Shown piece by piece: positions 16,651-25,543 of a DNA stretch of 64,000 bases. The notes beneath the pieces were generated by a model. The model saw nothing but the letters and a program-made list of their open reading frames with translations. It did not search any database and was not told where the DNA came from. Source of the DNA: Bordetella genomosp. 10 (lineage in GTDB: Bacteria; Pseudomonadota; Gammaproteobacteria; Burkholderiales; Burkholderiaceae_B); NCBI RefSeq assembly GCF_002261225.1, contig NZ_NEVM01000005.1, positions 2,976,001 to 3,040,000 of the forward strand, in the 5' to 3' direction. A program made the position numbers and the translations under genes. Within the stretch, counting starts at the first letter, position 1. Each line of letters begins with the position of its first letter.

Positions 16651-18950
16651 GGCAAGGGTATCGGCTCGGCGGCCTGCGGCGAGATCAGGCCCAGGCGCTG
16701 CTTCAGCGATTGCGGCTGGCCGGTGAACATCGCCGCGTAGTAGGTGGCGTTGGACATCACGTTCTTCACGTAGGTGCGCGTCTCGGTGAAGGGGATGGTC
16801 TCCGCGAAGATGGCGCCTTCCACCGGATGGTTCAGCGTCGAGCGCCACAGGATGGGCCGCCTCGGCCCCGCGTTGTAGCCGGCGCTGGCCAGCACCTGCG
16901 AGCCGCCCAGGTCCTGCAGCACCATGTTCAGGTAGTTGGTGCCGAGGATGGTGTTGGTGTCGAAATCGTTGACGCTGGCCGGCGTGAAGTTTTCCATGCC
17001 GATCTTGCGCGCCACCCACTTGGCGGTGGACGGCATCAACTGCATCAGGCCGGAGGCGCCGACCGAGGAGCGCGCGTCCATGATGAAACGCGATTCCTGG
17101 CGAATCAGGCCGTAGACCCAGGCCGGGTCGAGCGATATCTCGTTGGCCTTGGCGGCCACGCGGCCCTCGAAAGGCGCGATGAAGCGCTGGGTGAAGTCGA
17201 ACTGCTTTTCGGTGCGGTCCGAGGTGTTCACCACGCGGTCGTAGATGTTCTCGGTGCGCGCCAGCTCGGCGGCGGCCAGCAACTGGCGGTCGTCCATGCC
17301 GCGTATGGCGAAATTCCACTCCGGCACCGCCTCGGGCCGCCAGCCCAGGTGGAACAGGGCGATCGCGCGCTGCAAGCCGGGATTGGCGCGGGCCTGGGCC
17401 AGCTCCTGCGCGGTGACCGGCGCCGCGCGCGGCGGCACGGTGATCGGCCGGCCCAGTTCCTCGGCCGCCAACTGGCCGTAGAAATTGAACTGGTCGGCGA
17501 TGCCAGCATACATGCGCCGCGCCTCTTCCTTGTGGCCGGTGGCGGCCAGGCCGCGCGCATACCAGTAGATCCAACTGGGATCGGTGCGGTCGGAGGCCGG
17601 CATCGCGTCGATGCTGGCCATCACCCAGCGCCAGTCGATCTTGGGCTGGCGCAGCGCGGCGCGCACCTTCCAGGCCTGGTTATAGGAGGTCATGCGGATG
17701 TGGCCGGCCTCCACGTACCAGTCGTGGGCCCGCGTATCCAGGTTGAGCACGGCCACCAGCGCATACTGGCCGCGCAGCCACGCGACGTTCTCGCGCGGCA
17801 GGCTCTTGGCCCATTCGCGGCGGAAATAGGCGTCGGCCACGTCCAGGTCCTTGCGCGGCAGGCGCGCCAGGGCGATGGTGACCAGTTCGGTATCGGCGCG
17901 CGAGCGCGGCGGCTTGGGCTGCTTGACCAGCCACTTCATCGGATCCCGCATCAAGGCGTCGTACGCCTTCATCTGGCCGGGATCGAACATGTAGCCGGCG
18001 AACTTGCCGGCATCCGACGTCTTGTTGTTCTCGATGGCGTCGCGCAACTGCGGTTCGAACTGCTCCCAGCCCAGCACCTTGTCGGCCGCCAACTGGTCGT
18101 AGAGCGTCCAGCACCAGGGCCCGGGCGCGAACACGTCCATGGCTTCCCGCGCGCTCACCTTGCGGCCCGTCATGTAGCGGGCGTTCAGGATGGCGCATTC
18201 GGTCTGCGGACCGCTGTTCTTCACCGGCCCCAGCTTGTTGACCGTATCGAAGTCGCCGGAGCGCGCCGCGACCAGCAGCCAGTCCTGGCGCAGCTTGTCG
18301 CCCAGATAGGAATCGGCATAGCGGCGCACGAAATTCTGCAGGTCGGGCGTGGGCCGCTGGTTGGCGGGCAGGTTCCAGAGCTGGTAGCGCAGCAGCCAGT
18401 ACTCCGGGTACATGCCGAGGAGGTCGGACCGCGCCTGCGGCACCGTCATGGCCAGCACCGACCATTGCTTGCGCTGCATGGCGTCGCGCGCGGCGATCAC
18501 GGCCTGCTGCGCCATCGACGGCGCGGAAGCGGACGGCAGCGGCGCCTCCTGCGGCGCCGGGATGCCGGGCATGGCAGGAACCCCGGGCGTGGCGGGCACG
18601 GCGGGTGGCAGGACCGGCGCCGGCATGCCGGGCGCGGCCGGCGTCGGGGCCGGGGCCTGCAAGCCCGGCGCGGCGGGCGCCAGCGCGGGGGCCGGCTGCA
18701 CCGCGCCCAGGTCCTGCTGGAGCGTGGAGGGCGGCGGCGGATTCGCGCCGGCTCCCGGCTGGCCGACGGGCTGGGCCGTCGCCACGGCCACGCCGTTACG
18801 CGCGGACGTGCGCTGCTGCGCGTCGACAGGCGCGCAGGCCACCGCCAGCAGCGACAGCAGGGGCAACAGGCGGCGCCATGTCCGCGCCTGCTCGACGCAT
18901 GGGGATTTCTGATAACGTCCGGATTCCAGGCCGAGTCTCCTTAGCGCCAC
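16647..18950 (-). CDS. Lytic murein transglycosylase (Slt70-like), probable lipoprotein
   Basis: This periplasmic enzyme cleaves the MurNAc-GlcNAc bond of peptidoglycan, forming 1,6-anhydroMurNAc. It has 767 residues: a signal sequence ending in a lipobox (LAVAC, Cys about 39), a Pro/Ala-rich linker (about 60-145), a helical-repeat U/L-like superhelix (150-590), and a C-terminal lysozyme-like domain. The catalytic Glu is E619 in GLIRQESRF, followed by [15 protein letters not shown] (629-642) and GYNAGP. The GTG at 18950 is the furthest start, and a CTG or TTG closer to the signal peptide is possible because AAGGAG lies just inside. It overlaps cca by 4 bp and is divergent from the cyclo-ligase gene. 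Confidence 0.92.
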   Translation of the reverse strand: MALRRLGLESGRYQKSPCVEQARTWRRLLPLLSLLAVACAPVDAQQRTSARNGVAVATAQPVGQPGAGANPPPPSTLQQDLGAVQPAPALAPAAPGLQAPAPTPAAPGMPAPVLPPAVPATPGVPAMPGIPAPQEAPLPSASAPSMAQQAVIAARDAMQRKQWSVLAMTVPQARSDLLGMYPEYWLLRYQLWNLPANQRPTPDLQNFVRRYADSYLGDKLRQDWLLVAARSGDFDTVNKLGPVKNSGPQTECAILNARYMTGRKVSAREAMDVFAPGPWCWTLYDQLAADKVLGWEQFEPQLRDAIENNKTSDAGKFAGYMFDPGQMKAYDALMRDPMKWLVKQPKPPRSRADTELVTIALARLPRKDLDVADAYFRREWAKSLPRENVAWLRGQYALVAVLNLDTRAHDWYVEAGHIRMTSYNQAWKVRAALRQPKIDWRWVMASIDAMPASDRTDPSWIYWYARGLAATGHKEEARRMYAGIADQFNFYGQLAAEELGRPITVPPRAAPVTAQELAQARANPGLQRAIALFHLGWRPEAVPEWNFAIRGMDDRQLLAAAELARTENIYDRVVNTSDRTEKQFDFTQRFIAPFEGRVAAKANEISLDPAWVYGLIRQESRFIMDARSSVGASGLMQLMPSTAKWVARKIGMENFTPASVNDFDTNTILGTNYLNMVLQDLGGSQVLASAGYNAGPRRPILWRSTLNHPVEGAIFAETIPFTETRTYVKNVMSNATYYAAMFTGQPQSLKQRLGLISPQAAEPIPLP

Positions 18951-18974
18951 GCCGCATCACCTGTACGGAAAGAT

Positions 18975-19601
18975 ATGTCCATCAAAATTACGCAAGAGGA
19001 TAACGCAGTACCGCTCCGCACGCGATTAAGACAACTCCGCGCGGCCTTGCCCGACGACCAGCGCCGGCGCGGCGCCCTGCTGATGCGCGGCCGCCTGTAC
19101 ACCTGGCTGGGCCTGGCCCGCGACGCCGCCCTGAAGGCCGGCCGGCCGGCGCCCTCCATCGTGGCGGCCTATTGGCCCTTGCAGGACGAACCCGATCTGC
19201 GTCCCCTGCTGGAACAGTGGGTGGAGGCGGGGATCACGGTGGCGCTGCCGGCGGTCCGCGAACGCGGCCAGCCGCTCGAATTCCGTCCGTGGACGCCGGA
19301 CGCCCCCATGGCCGAAGGCCCCTACGGCATCCAGGAGCCGCTGGCCGGCACGGCCGTCCTGCCCGACCTGGTGCTGGTGCCCACGCTGGGCTACACCCCG
19401 CTGGCCGACCGGGTGGGCTACGGCGGCGGCTACTACGACCGCACCCTGGCCGCCTTCCAGGCCGCCGGCCATGCCTGCACCCGCATCGGCGTGGCCTGGA
19501 GCTGCGGCCGGCTGGATCCCATCGCACACGTGCCGCAGCCCCACGACGTGCGCCTGGACGCCGTGCTCACGCCGGACGGCTGGGTGCCCAAGGCGCCCTG
19601 A
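18975..19601 (+). CDS. 5-formyltetrahydrofolate cyclo-ligase
   Basis: This enzyme converts 5-formyl-THF to 5,10-methenyl-THF using ATP, recycling a storage folate. It is 208 residues, normal for the family, with the phosphate-binding signature GYGGGYYDRT (148-157). In many proteobacteria the 6S RNA gene precedes this gene. Here only 25 bp separate it from the divergent transglycosylase, so ssrS is not adjacent upstream. Its TGA stop lies in the first unit of a tandem repeat. Confidence 0.94.
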   Translation: MSIKITQEDNAVPLRTRLRQLRAALPDDQRRRGALLMRGRLYTWLGLARDAALKAGRPAPSIVAAYWPLQDEPDLRPLLEQWVEAGITVALPAVRERGQPLEFRPWTPDAPMAEGPYGIQEPLAGTAVLPDLVLVPTLGYTPLADRVGYGGGYYDRTLAAFQAAGHACTRIGVAWSCGRLDPIAHVPQPHDVRLDAVLTPDGWVPKAP

Positions 19602-19678
19602 ATTCCCTGGCCTGAATCGCCCGGCCCTGATTCACCCGCCTCTGAACCGCCTGAATCACCAGCGCGCCATGAATCATC
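19598..19678 (+). repeat. Degenerate tandem repeat starting in a stop codon
   Basis: CTGAATTCC, CTGAATCGC, CTGATTCAC, CTGAACCGC, CTGAATCAC and ATGAATCAT begin at 19598, 19612, 19627, 19642, 19651 and 19669, mostly 14-15 bp apart. The first unit contains the TGA of the cyclo-ligase gene. Confidence 0.6.
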
Positions 19679-19701
19679 CTGGCGCCGCGCGCCCCCGCCC
19701 T

Positions 19702-19736
19702 GCCCCGAGACGCACCATGTCGGGGCATTGTTTTTT
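19702..19736 (+). terminator. Intrinsic terminator after the cyclo-ligase gene
   Basis: The stem CCCCGA/TCGGGG (19703-19708 and 19720-19725), extended to seven pairs by flanking G and C, is followed by CATTG and six T. It is immediately followed by the 81-bp dispersed element. Confidence 0.8.
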
Positions 19737-19817
19737 GCCGCCGGGCCGCCCCAAGGCAAAAACGCCCCCTCGGGGGGCAGCAAGCGGCGATAGCCGCGCG
19801 GCGTGGGGGCATTTTTT
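19737..19817 (+). repeat. 81-bp dispersed element, copy 1
   Basis: The element begins GCCGCCGGGCCGCCCCAAGG and ends GTGGGGGCATTTTTT. Inside it are a GCCCCC/GGGGGGC palindrome and a GCCGCGCGGC palindrome. Copy 2 at 52942-53022 differs at 3 of 81 positions. Both copies start directly behind the U-tract of a terminator and end in their own T-run. The remaining spacer to 20021 has no gene I can support. Confidence 0.9.
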
Positions 19818-19986
19818 GGCTATTACCTGCGCGCTCATCGGGCAAATCCTGAAAGACATCCGCGCGCCGCTGCCCTATAACTAAAAAAGCAGCGTGAAAC
19901 CATGCCGGGCATCAACCAGGAAGGACGCCCAAAAAGTTGGCATGCGTGTTGCTTATTGTCCACTACCAGGCCCCAACAGGCTGTAG

Positions 19987-20004
19987 CGCGGGCTGCGTCC
20001 CGCG
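19987..20004 (+). other. Leader hairpin upstream of the Anbu operon
   Basis: CGCGGG and CCCGCG flank a 6-nt loop just before the strong GGAGGAG ribosome-binding site (about 20010-20016) of the first gene of the operon. It may shape initiation or be part of a 5' untranslated region. Confidence 0.4.
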
Positions 20005-20021
20005 TATCGAGGAGGAGCCAC

Positions 20022-21455
20022 ATGATGGACACACGGTCCGGCCGCATCGCGGCTTATGACGAAATGGTGGACGGCGACGGCGCGATACGTCCCCATTACC
20101 AGGAATTCCAGCACTGGCTGGCATCGCAATCCGACGAGGTCATGGCGGCCCGGCGGGTGGAGGCGGATCTCAGTTTCCGCCGCGTGGGCATCACTTTTTC
20201 GGTCGCCGGCGACGATGCCGGCACCGAGCGCCTGATCCCTTTCGACCTGGTTCCGCGCATCATCCCCGCGCACGAATGGCGCGAACTGGACGCCGGCCTC
20301 AAGCAGCGCGTGCGCGCGCTGAACATGTTCATCCACGACATCTACCACGGCCACGACATCGTGCGGGCCGGCATCGTGCCCGCCGAACAGGTCTTCATGA
20401 ACGCCCAGTACCGGCCGGAAATGCAGGACGTGGACGTCGCCGAGAATATCTACTGCAACGTCGCCGGCATCGACGTGGTGCGGGCCGGCCAGGGCGAGTT
20501 CTACGTCCTGGAAGACAACCTGCGCGTGCCTTCCGGCGTGTCCTACATGCTGGAAAACCGCAAGATGTCGATGCGCCTGCTGCCCGACGCCTTCGGCCGC
20601 ATCAACGTCAAGCCGGTGGCCCACTACCCCGACCTGCTGCTGGACAACCTGCGTGAAGTCGCGCCGGGCAACATCGACGATCCGACCGTGGTGGTGCTGA
20701 CGCCGGGCCAATACAACTCGGCCTACTTCGAGCATGCCTTCCTGGCGCAGCAGATGGGCGTGGAGCTGGTCGAGGGGCGCGACCTCTTCGTCGAGCAGAA
20801 CACCGTCTACATGCGCACCACGCGCGGCCCGCGCCGCGTCGACGTCATCTACCGCCGCCTGGACGACGACTTCCTCGACCCCCTGTCCTTCCGCGCCGAC
20901 TCGGCGCTGGGCGTGCCGGGCCTGCTGTCGGTCTACCGCGCCGGCCGCATCACGCTGGCCAACGCCATCGGCACCGGCATCGCCGACGACAAGTCGACCT
21001 ACCTGTACGTGCCGGACATGATCCGCTTCTACCTCGGCGAGGAGCCCATCCTGCAGAACGTGCCCACCTGGCGCTGTTCGCGTCCCGACGAACTGTCGCA
21101 CGTGCTGGCCAACATGCAGGACCTGGTGGTCAAGGAAGTGCACGGCGCCGGCGGCTACGGCATGCTGGTGGGCCCGTCCTCGACCCGCGCGCAGGTGGAG
21201 GCCTTCAAGGAGCGCGTGCGCGCCCACCCGGCGGCCTACATCGCGCAGCCGACGCTGGCGCTGTCCACCGTGCCGACCTATGTCGAAAGCGGCGTGGCCC
21301 CGCGCCACGTCGACCTGCGCCCCTACGTGCTGTGCGGCAAGGAAATGCGCACCGTGCCCGGCGGTCTGTGCCGCGTGGCGCTGACCGAAGGCTCGCTGGT
21401 GGTCAACAGCAGCCAGGGCGGCGGCACCAAGGACACCTGGGTACTGGAGGAGTGA
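20022..21455 (+). CDS. Circularly permuted ATP-grasp protein (type 2), Anbu-operon amidoligase
   Basis: This 477-residue protein (DUF404/DUF407 type) is predicted to form amide or peptide bonds using ATP. The ATG at 20022 follows a strong GGAGGAG; an upstream opening to 19902 is not needed. Visible family features are IPFDLVPRIIPAHEW, FIHDIYHG, the YVLEDNLRVPSGVSYMLENR strand, VDVIYRRLDDDFLDPL, and the metal/nucleotide loop VVKEVHGAGGYGMLVGP. Six bp separate it from the alpha-E gene. The four-gene set has been described by comparative genomics as a probable peptide-synthesis and proteolysis module. Its substrate is unknown. Confidence 0.92.
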   Translation: MMDTRSGRIAAYDEMVDGDGAIRPHYQEFQHWLASQSDEVMAARRVEADLSFRRVGITFSVAGDDAGTERLIPFDLVPRIIPAHEWRELDAGLKQRVRALNMFIHDIYHGHDIVRAGIVPAEQVFMNAQYRPEMQDVDVAENIYCNVAGIDVVRAGQGEFYVLEDNLRVPSGVSYMLENRKMSMRLLPDAFGRINVKPVAHYPDLLLDNLREVAPGNIDDPTVVVLTPGQYNSAYFEHAFLAQQMGVELVEGRDLFVEQNTVYMRTTRGPRRVDVIYRRLDDDFLDPLSFRADSALGVPGLLSVYRAGRITLANAIGTGIADDKSTYLYVPDMIRFYLGEEPILQNVPTWRCSRPDELSHVLANMQDLVVKEVHGAGGYGMLVGPSSTRAQVEAFKERVRAHPAAYIAQPTLALSTVPTYVESGVAPRHVDLRPYVLCGKEMRTVPGGLCRVALTEGSLVVNSSQGGGTKDTWVLEE

Positions 21456-21461
21456 ACCATC

Positions 21462-22430
21462 ATGCTTAGCCGTACCGCCGACAATCTGTTCTGGATGTGC
21501 CGCTACGTCGAGCGCGCCGAGAACACCGCCCGCATGCTGGACGTCAACCTGCAAATGTCGCTGCTGCCGCAGGACGAGGCCACCCGCGAACGCGCCTGGC
21601 GCGCGCCGATGCGCATCTCCGAACTGCAAAGCCAGTTCGACGCCCGCTACCCCGACGGCTCGCCGCAGGACGTGCTGCGCTTCATGGTGCGCGACGAGGA
21701 CAACCCGTCGTCCATCTACGCCTGCCTGCGCATGGCCCGCGAAAACGCCCGCGCCGTGCGCGGCAGCCTCACCACCGAAGTCTGGGAGACCTACAACGCC
21801 ACCTGGCTGGAACTGCTCAAGCACCTGCGCACGGGCCTGCCGGAACGCAATCCGGGCGAGTTCTTCGAATGGGTCAAGTTCCGCTCGCACGTGGCCCGCG
21901 GCGTGACGATAGGCACCATGCTGGAGGACGAGGCGCTGGACTTCATGCGCCTGGGCATGCACCTGGAGCGCGCCGACAACACCGCGCGCATGCTGGACGT
22001 CAAGTTCCACGAGTACGGGCACGGCGACGATGCCCCCAGCGCGGTGGAGCGCGCCAGCGAAACGCACACCGAGTTCTACCGCTGGTCGGCCATCCTGAGC
22101 TCGGTCTCGGGCCTGGAGATCTACCGCCAGGTCTACCGCGACGTCATCACGCCCGACCGCGTGGCGCAGTTGCTGATCCTGCAAGGCGACATGCCGCGTT
22201 CGCTGCTGGCCTCGGTGCGGGAGGTGGCGGGCACGCTGTCGCGGGTGTCCAACGACCGCTCCGCCGAAACCGAGCGGCGCGCCGGCAAGCTCTGCGCGGA
22301 ACTGCAATATGCGCGCGTCGAGGACATCCTGGCCGGCGGCCTGCACCGCTACCTGGAACAGTTCCTCGACCGCGTAAGCGACCTGGGCAATCGCATCAGC
22401 CAGGACTTCCTGCTCCCGATATCGGCATAA
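21462..22430 (+). CDS. Alpha-E domain protein (DUF403) of the Anbu operon
   Basis: This 322-residue, all-helical, Arg/Glu-rich protein starts MLSRTADNLFWMCRYVERAE, the family signature, and repeats it internally as LDFMRLGMHLERADNTARML, which looks like an internal duplication. The biochemical activity is unknown. It nearly always co-occurs with the circularly permuted ATP-grasp protein and is thought to act with it. The GGAGGAG Shine-Dalgarno overlaps the end of the preceding gene. The 16-bp gap to the next gene points to one transcript. Confidence 0.92.
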   Translation: MLSRTADNLFWMCRYVERAENTARMLDVNLQMSLLPQDEATRERAWRAPMRISELQSQFDARYPDGSPQDVLRFMVRDEDNPSSIYACLRMARENARAVRGSLTTEVWETYNATWLELLKHLRTGLPERNPGEFFEWVKFRSHVARGVTIGTMLEDEALDFMRLGMHLERADNTARMLDVKFHEYGHGDDAPSAVERASETHTEFYRWSAILSSVSGLEIYRQVYRDVITPDRVAQLLILQGDMPRSLLASVREVAGTLSRVSNDRSAETERRAGKLCAELQYARVEDILAGGLHRYLEQFLDRVSDLGNRISQDFLLPISA

Positions 22431-22446
22431 CTCAAGGACGCTGGCC

Positions 22447-23247
22447 ATGAAGCATTTCATCAAGCACGTGACGCACTACCACTACACCGCTCCCGTGACG
22501 TACAGCATCCAGACCCTGCACCTGACGCCGCGCCCGGAGGAGCACCAGCGCTCGCTGCGCTGGCACATCGAGGCGCCCGGCGCCATGCAGGAACAGGTCG
22601 ACGCCTACGGCAACGTCACCCACACCCTGACCCTGAACCGTCCGCACGACGAAATCGAACTGCGCGTCAGCGGCCAGGTGGAGATCGATCCCCTGCCCTA
22701 CGGCGTGGTCAACGGCGACGAGAGCCGGCTGCCGGTGCACGCGTATTGCGTGCCCACGCCGCTGACCGAAGCCGACGACGCCATCCGCGCCTTCTGCCGG
22801 GAAGTGTTGCCGCAAGGCCTGTCGCGGCCGGAAGACAGCCTGACCCTGGCCAGCGCGATCTGCGAGAGGGTCGCCTACGAGCCCGGCACCACCGACGTCA
22901 CCACCGCCGCCGGCCAGGTGCTGGCCCTGGGCCACGGGGTGTGCCAGGACCACGCCCATCTCTTCCTGGCCTGCGTGCGTTCGCTGGGCGTGCCGGGCCG
23001 CTACGTCAGCGGCTACCTGTACACCGAAGCCGACCACGCCGCCAGCCACGCCTGGGCCGACGTCTGGCTGCCCGGCCTGGGCTGGAGCAGCGTGGACATC
23101 ACCAATCGCCAGTTCGCTTCCGAATGCCACTGCCGGCTGGCGGTGGCGCGGGACTACGACTCGGCGGCGCCGGTGCGGGGGGTCCGCAGCGGCGGCGGCA
23201 AGGAGTCGATGACGGTGTCCGTGCAGGTCCAGGCGGCGCAGCAGTAA
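22447..23247 (+). CDS. Transglutaminase-like cysteine protease of the Anbu operon
   Basis: This 266-residue cytoplasmic papain-fold protein has an N-terminal beta domain (KHFIKHVTHYHY start) and then the transglutaminase core. The catalytic Cys is in GHGVCQDHAHLFLA, the His in AASHAWADVWLPG, and the Asp in SVDITNRQ. No signal peptide is visible. In this operon type the enzyme is predicted to cleave or transfer peptides made by the ATP-grasp ligase. The family commonly annotates as a transglutaminase-like predicted protease (COG1305). Confidence 0.92.
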   Translation: MKHFIKHVTHYHYTAPVTYSIQTLHLTPRPEEHQRSLRWHIEAPGAMQEQVDAYGNVTHTLTLNRPHDEIELRVSGQVEIDPLPYGVVNGDESRLPVHAYCVPTPLTEADDAIRAFCREVLPQGLSRPEDSLTLASAICERVAYEPGTTDVTTAAGQVLALGHGVCQDHAHLFLACVRSLGVPGRYVSGYLYTEADHAASHAWADVWLPGLGWSSVDITNRQFASECHCRLAVARDYDSAAPVRGVRSGGGKESMTVSVQVQAAQQ

Positions 23248-23283
23248 TACAATGCCCGGATAGTCTTTCCTCCTATCCCGATA

Positions 23284-24147
23284 ATGACTTACTGTGTAGC
23301 GGCCCGCCTGCGCGACGGCCTGGTTTTCCTGTCCGATTCGCGCACCAACGCGGGCGTGGATCAGATCAGCGTCTTCCGCAAACTCACCGTGTTCGAGCGC
23401 CCCGGCGAACGCGTGATGGTCCTGATGACCTCAGGCAACCTGGCCGTCAGCCAGGCCGTCGTCAACCTGCTATCGATGCCGGACAGCGAACATCCGGCAT
23501 CGATCTGGCGCGCCGCCAATATGTTCGAGGCGACGCGCCTGGTCGGGGAGGCGGTGCGCCAGGTGCACAAGCGCGATGCCGAGGCCCTGCACGACCAGGG
23601 CGTGGAATTCAACGTCAACCTGATCTTCGGCGGGCAGATCCGGGGCGAAGGCTGTCGGCTGTTCCAGATCTACTCGGCCGGCAACTTCATCGAGGCCCAC
23701 GACGAATGCCCGTATTTCCAGATCGGCGAAGCCAAGTACGGCAAGCCCATCCTGGACCGGGTGCTGCAACCCGACACCTCGCTGGACGAAGCGGCCAAGT
23801 GCGCGCTGATTTCCATGGATTCGACGCTGCGCTCGAATCTCTCGGTGGGCTTGCCGCTGGACTTGTTGCTTTATGACAACAATGCGCTGCGGGTCACGCG
23901 CTTCGCCAACATCGACGAGCACAACGAATACTTCAACCAGATCCGCAATAGCTGGGGCGAGCGGCTGCGCCAGGTCTTCGTGGAAATCGAGGATCCGGTG
24001 TGGACCGATCCTCTCAGCCCCGACAGCCTGGTGCCCGCGGGCCGCGTGCACCAACCGGTGCGCGTGCTGCCCGGCAGCGCCGAACCCACCAGCTTCTCGC
24101 CCCTGCAATCCCTGGCCGAAAGCCCGGACACCTTCCAGCACCGCTGA
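23284..24147 (+). CDS. anbu: Anbu (ancestral proteasome-like beta subunit), proteasome-type protease
   Basis: This Ntn-hydrolase is related to HslV and proteasome beta subunits. The 287 residues begin MTYCV, so removal of Met exposes the catalytic Thr (T2). D18 and K33 occupy the expected proteasome Asp/Lys positions (LSDSRTNAGVD and FRKL). GQIRGEGCRLFQIYSAGNFI and the long C-terminal tail are typical of Anbu and absent from HslV. It is the fourth gene of the ATP-grasp/alpha-E/transglutaminase operon, 36 bp behind the third. The same window also carries hslV (53114), so both bacterial proteasome-like lineages are present. The native substrate and any unfoldase partner are unknown. Confidence 0.93.
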   Translation: MTYCVAARLRDGLVFLSDSRTNAGVDQISVFRKLTVFERPGERVMVLMTSGNLAVSQAVVNLLSMPDSEHPASIWRAANMFEATRLVGEAVRQVHKRDAEALHDQGVEFNVNLIFGGQIRGEGCRLFQIYSAGNFIEAHDECPYFQIGEAKYGKPILDRVLQPDTSLDEAAKCALISMDSTLRSNLSVGLPLDLLLYDNNALRVTRFANIDEHNEYFNQIRNSWGERLRQVFVEIEDPVWTDPLSPDSLVPAGRVHQPVRVLPGSAEPTSFSPLQSLAESPDTFQHR

Positions 24148-24160
24148 ACGGGCGGGCAAG

Positions 24161-24205
24161 GGCTTTAGAGGCTTAAAGGACTGAAGGGGCTGAAAGGACT
24201 CAAAG
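24161..24205. repeat. 9-bp degenerate tandem repeat containing the metF stop codon
   Basis: Five consecutive units (GGCTTTAGA, GGCTTAAAG, GACTGAAGG, GGCTGAAAG, GACTCAAAG) lie between the convergent Anbu and metF genes. The last contains the metF stop (24200-24202). Confidence 0.65.
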
Positions 24206-25042
24206 GTCCAGGTTCTTCCAGATCCCCATCGGCGCTTCGGCGTTGTTCAGCGTGTAGAAGTGCAGCCCGGGCGCGCCCTGGTCCAGCAGGCGCTGGCAAA
24301 GGCCGGACACGACGTCGACGCCGAAGGACCGGATGGACGCCTTGTCGTCGCCGAATTCGGCCAGGCGCATGCGGATCCAGCGCGGGATCTCGGCGCCGCA
24401 CATCTGCGAAAAACGCAGCAACTGGCTGTGGTTGGTGATGGGCATGATGCCCGGCACGATGGGCACGTCCACGCCCTTGGCGCGCGCCCGGTCGACGAAA
24501 TCGAAATAGGCGTCCGGGTTGAAGAAATACTGGGTGATGGCGCTGTCGGCCCCCGCCCGGACCTTGTCGACGAAATGATCGAGGTCGGCCGACGGGCTTT
24601 CCGCCTGTGGGTGGGTTTCCGGATAGGCGGCGACTTCGATGTGGAACCAGTCGCCGGTTTCTTCCCGGATGAAGGCCACCAGGTCGCGCGCGTACCGCAA
24701 TTCGCCGGCGTCGCCGCCCATGCCGGACGGCAGGTCGCCGCGCAAGGCCACGACCTGCTTGACGCCTTCCTCGCGGTAGGCGCGCAGGATGCCGCGCAGG
24801 TCTTCGCGCGACGCGCCCACGCACGACAGGTGCGGCGCGGCCGGCACGCCGAGGTTGCGCATGGTGCGCACCGTGCCGGCGGTGCCTTCGCGGGTGGAGC
24901 CGCCGGCGCCGAAGGTGACGCTGACGTAGCGCGGATGCATGGCCAGCATCTGCTTGGCGGCGCGAACCAGCCGCTCCTGGGCCGCGATGTCGCGCGGCGG
25001 AAAGAATTCGAGGCTGAGCGCCGGCGTCTTCGTATCGGTCAT
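24200..25042 (-). CDS. metF: 5,10-methylenetetrahydrofolate reductase
   Basis: MetF reduces methylene-THF to methyl-THF, the methyl donor for methionine synthesis, using FAD and NADH. It is 280 residues with family landmarks LSLEFFPPRD at the start (with the catalytic Glu), SVTFGAGGST, HLSCVGAS, ALRGD, and TQYFFN. The ATG overlaps the stop of the small membrane gene upstream (ATGA). The chain ahcY - membrane protein - metF is preceded by an SAH riboswitch, so metF expression probably rises with S-adenosylhomocysteine, although a 166-bp gap follows ahcY. Confidence 0.96.
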   Translation of the reverse strand: MTDTKTPALSLEFFPPRDIAAQERLVRAAKQMLAMHPRYVSVTFGAGGSTREGTAGTVRTMRNLGVPAAPHLSCVGASREDLRGILRAYREEGVKQVVALRGDLPSGMGGDAGELRYARDLVAFIREETGDWFHIEVAAYPETHPQAESPSADLDHFVDKVRAGADSAITQYFFNPDAYFDFVDRARAKGVDVPIVPGIMPITNHSQLLRFSQMCGAEIPRWIRMRLAEFGDDKASIRSFGVDVVSGLCQRLLDQGAPGLHFYTLNNAEAPMGIWKNLDL

Positions 25043-25377
25043 GAGCTTACGAGCATGGAAAGCAGGCCCGAAATGATCGAGTACAGCACCGCACCGATCA
25101 TGGCCCACCAGAAGCCGTTGACCTGGAAGCCCTTGAGGATGGAGCCGGCGAACCAGAACAACAGCGCGTTGAGAACGATGAGAAAGAGACCCAGCGTGAC
25201 GATGGTGATGGGCAGCGTCAGCAGCACCAGCACCGGCTTGACCAGCATGTTGAGCAGCCCCAGCACCAGGGCGGCGATCAGGGCCGATCCGAAACTGGCT
25301 ACCGAGATGCCGGGCAGCACGTAGGCCACGATCAGCAAGGCGACGGCGTTCAGTATCCAGACGAGTATCAAGCTCAT
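25039..25377 (-). CDS. Phage-holin-family (YvlD/superfamily IV type) small membrane protein
   Basis: This 112-residue protein is almost entirely membrane-spanning, with four predicted helices (VWILNAVALLIVAYVLPGI at the start, then three more). GGGAGA lies 8 nt upstream of the ATG at 25377, so the longer in-frame opening to 25434 is not used. The family name reflects similarity to mycobacteriophage holins. Its chromosomal members are not lytic and their function is unknown. The 4-bp overlap with metF and its position between ahcY and metF suggest it travels with the methyl cycle, as in several betaproteobacteria. Confidence 0.88.
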   Translation of the reverse strand: MSLILVWILNAVALLIVAYVLPGISVASFGSALIAALVLGLLNMLVKPVLVLLTLPITIVTLGLFLIVLNALLFWFAGSILKGFQVNGFWWAMIGAVLYSIISGLLSMLVSS

Positions 25378-25543
25378 AGTGGGTCTCCCGCGAGATTGGA
25401 CGAACAAGGTTGGCGTATGCATCGGCCGATGCATCCCGGCAAAGGATACGACGGAACGACGCGCCGGAATGACACGCCGGCATCGGCCAGGGCGGTCCCG
25501 CGTCCGGCGGACGCGGTGGACCTGACCCTATTTTGCGCCAAAA

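Noticed and set aside
18951..19736. 6S RNA gene expected next to the formyltetrahydrofolate cyclo-ligase gene
   Set aside because: Only 25 bp lie upstream, and the downstream spacer is occupied by tandem repeats, a terminator and the 81-bp element; no 6S-like long hairpin was seen.
19953..22463. Long minus-strand open frame opposite the Anbu-operon genes
   Set aside because: Histidine/glutamine/valine-rich shadow translation of the ATP-grasp and alpha-E genes; the real coding strand is clear.
25039..25377. Holin-family protein as evidence of a prophage
   Set aside because: It is a chromosomal four-helix family member overlapping metF; no phage genes, integrase or attachment sites are nearby.
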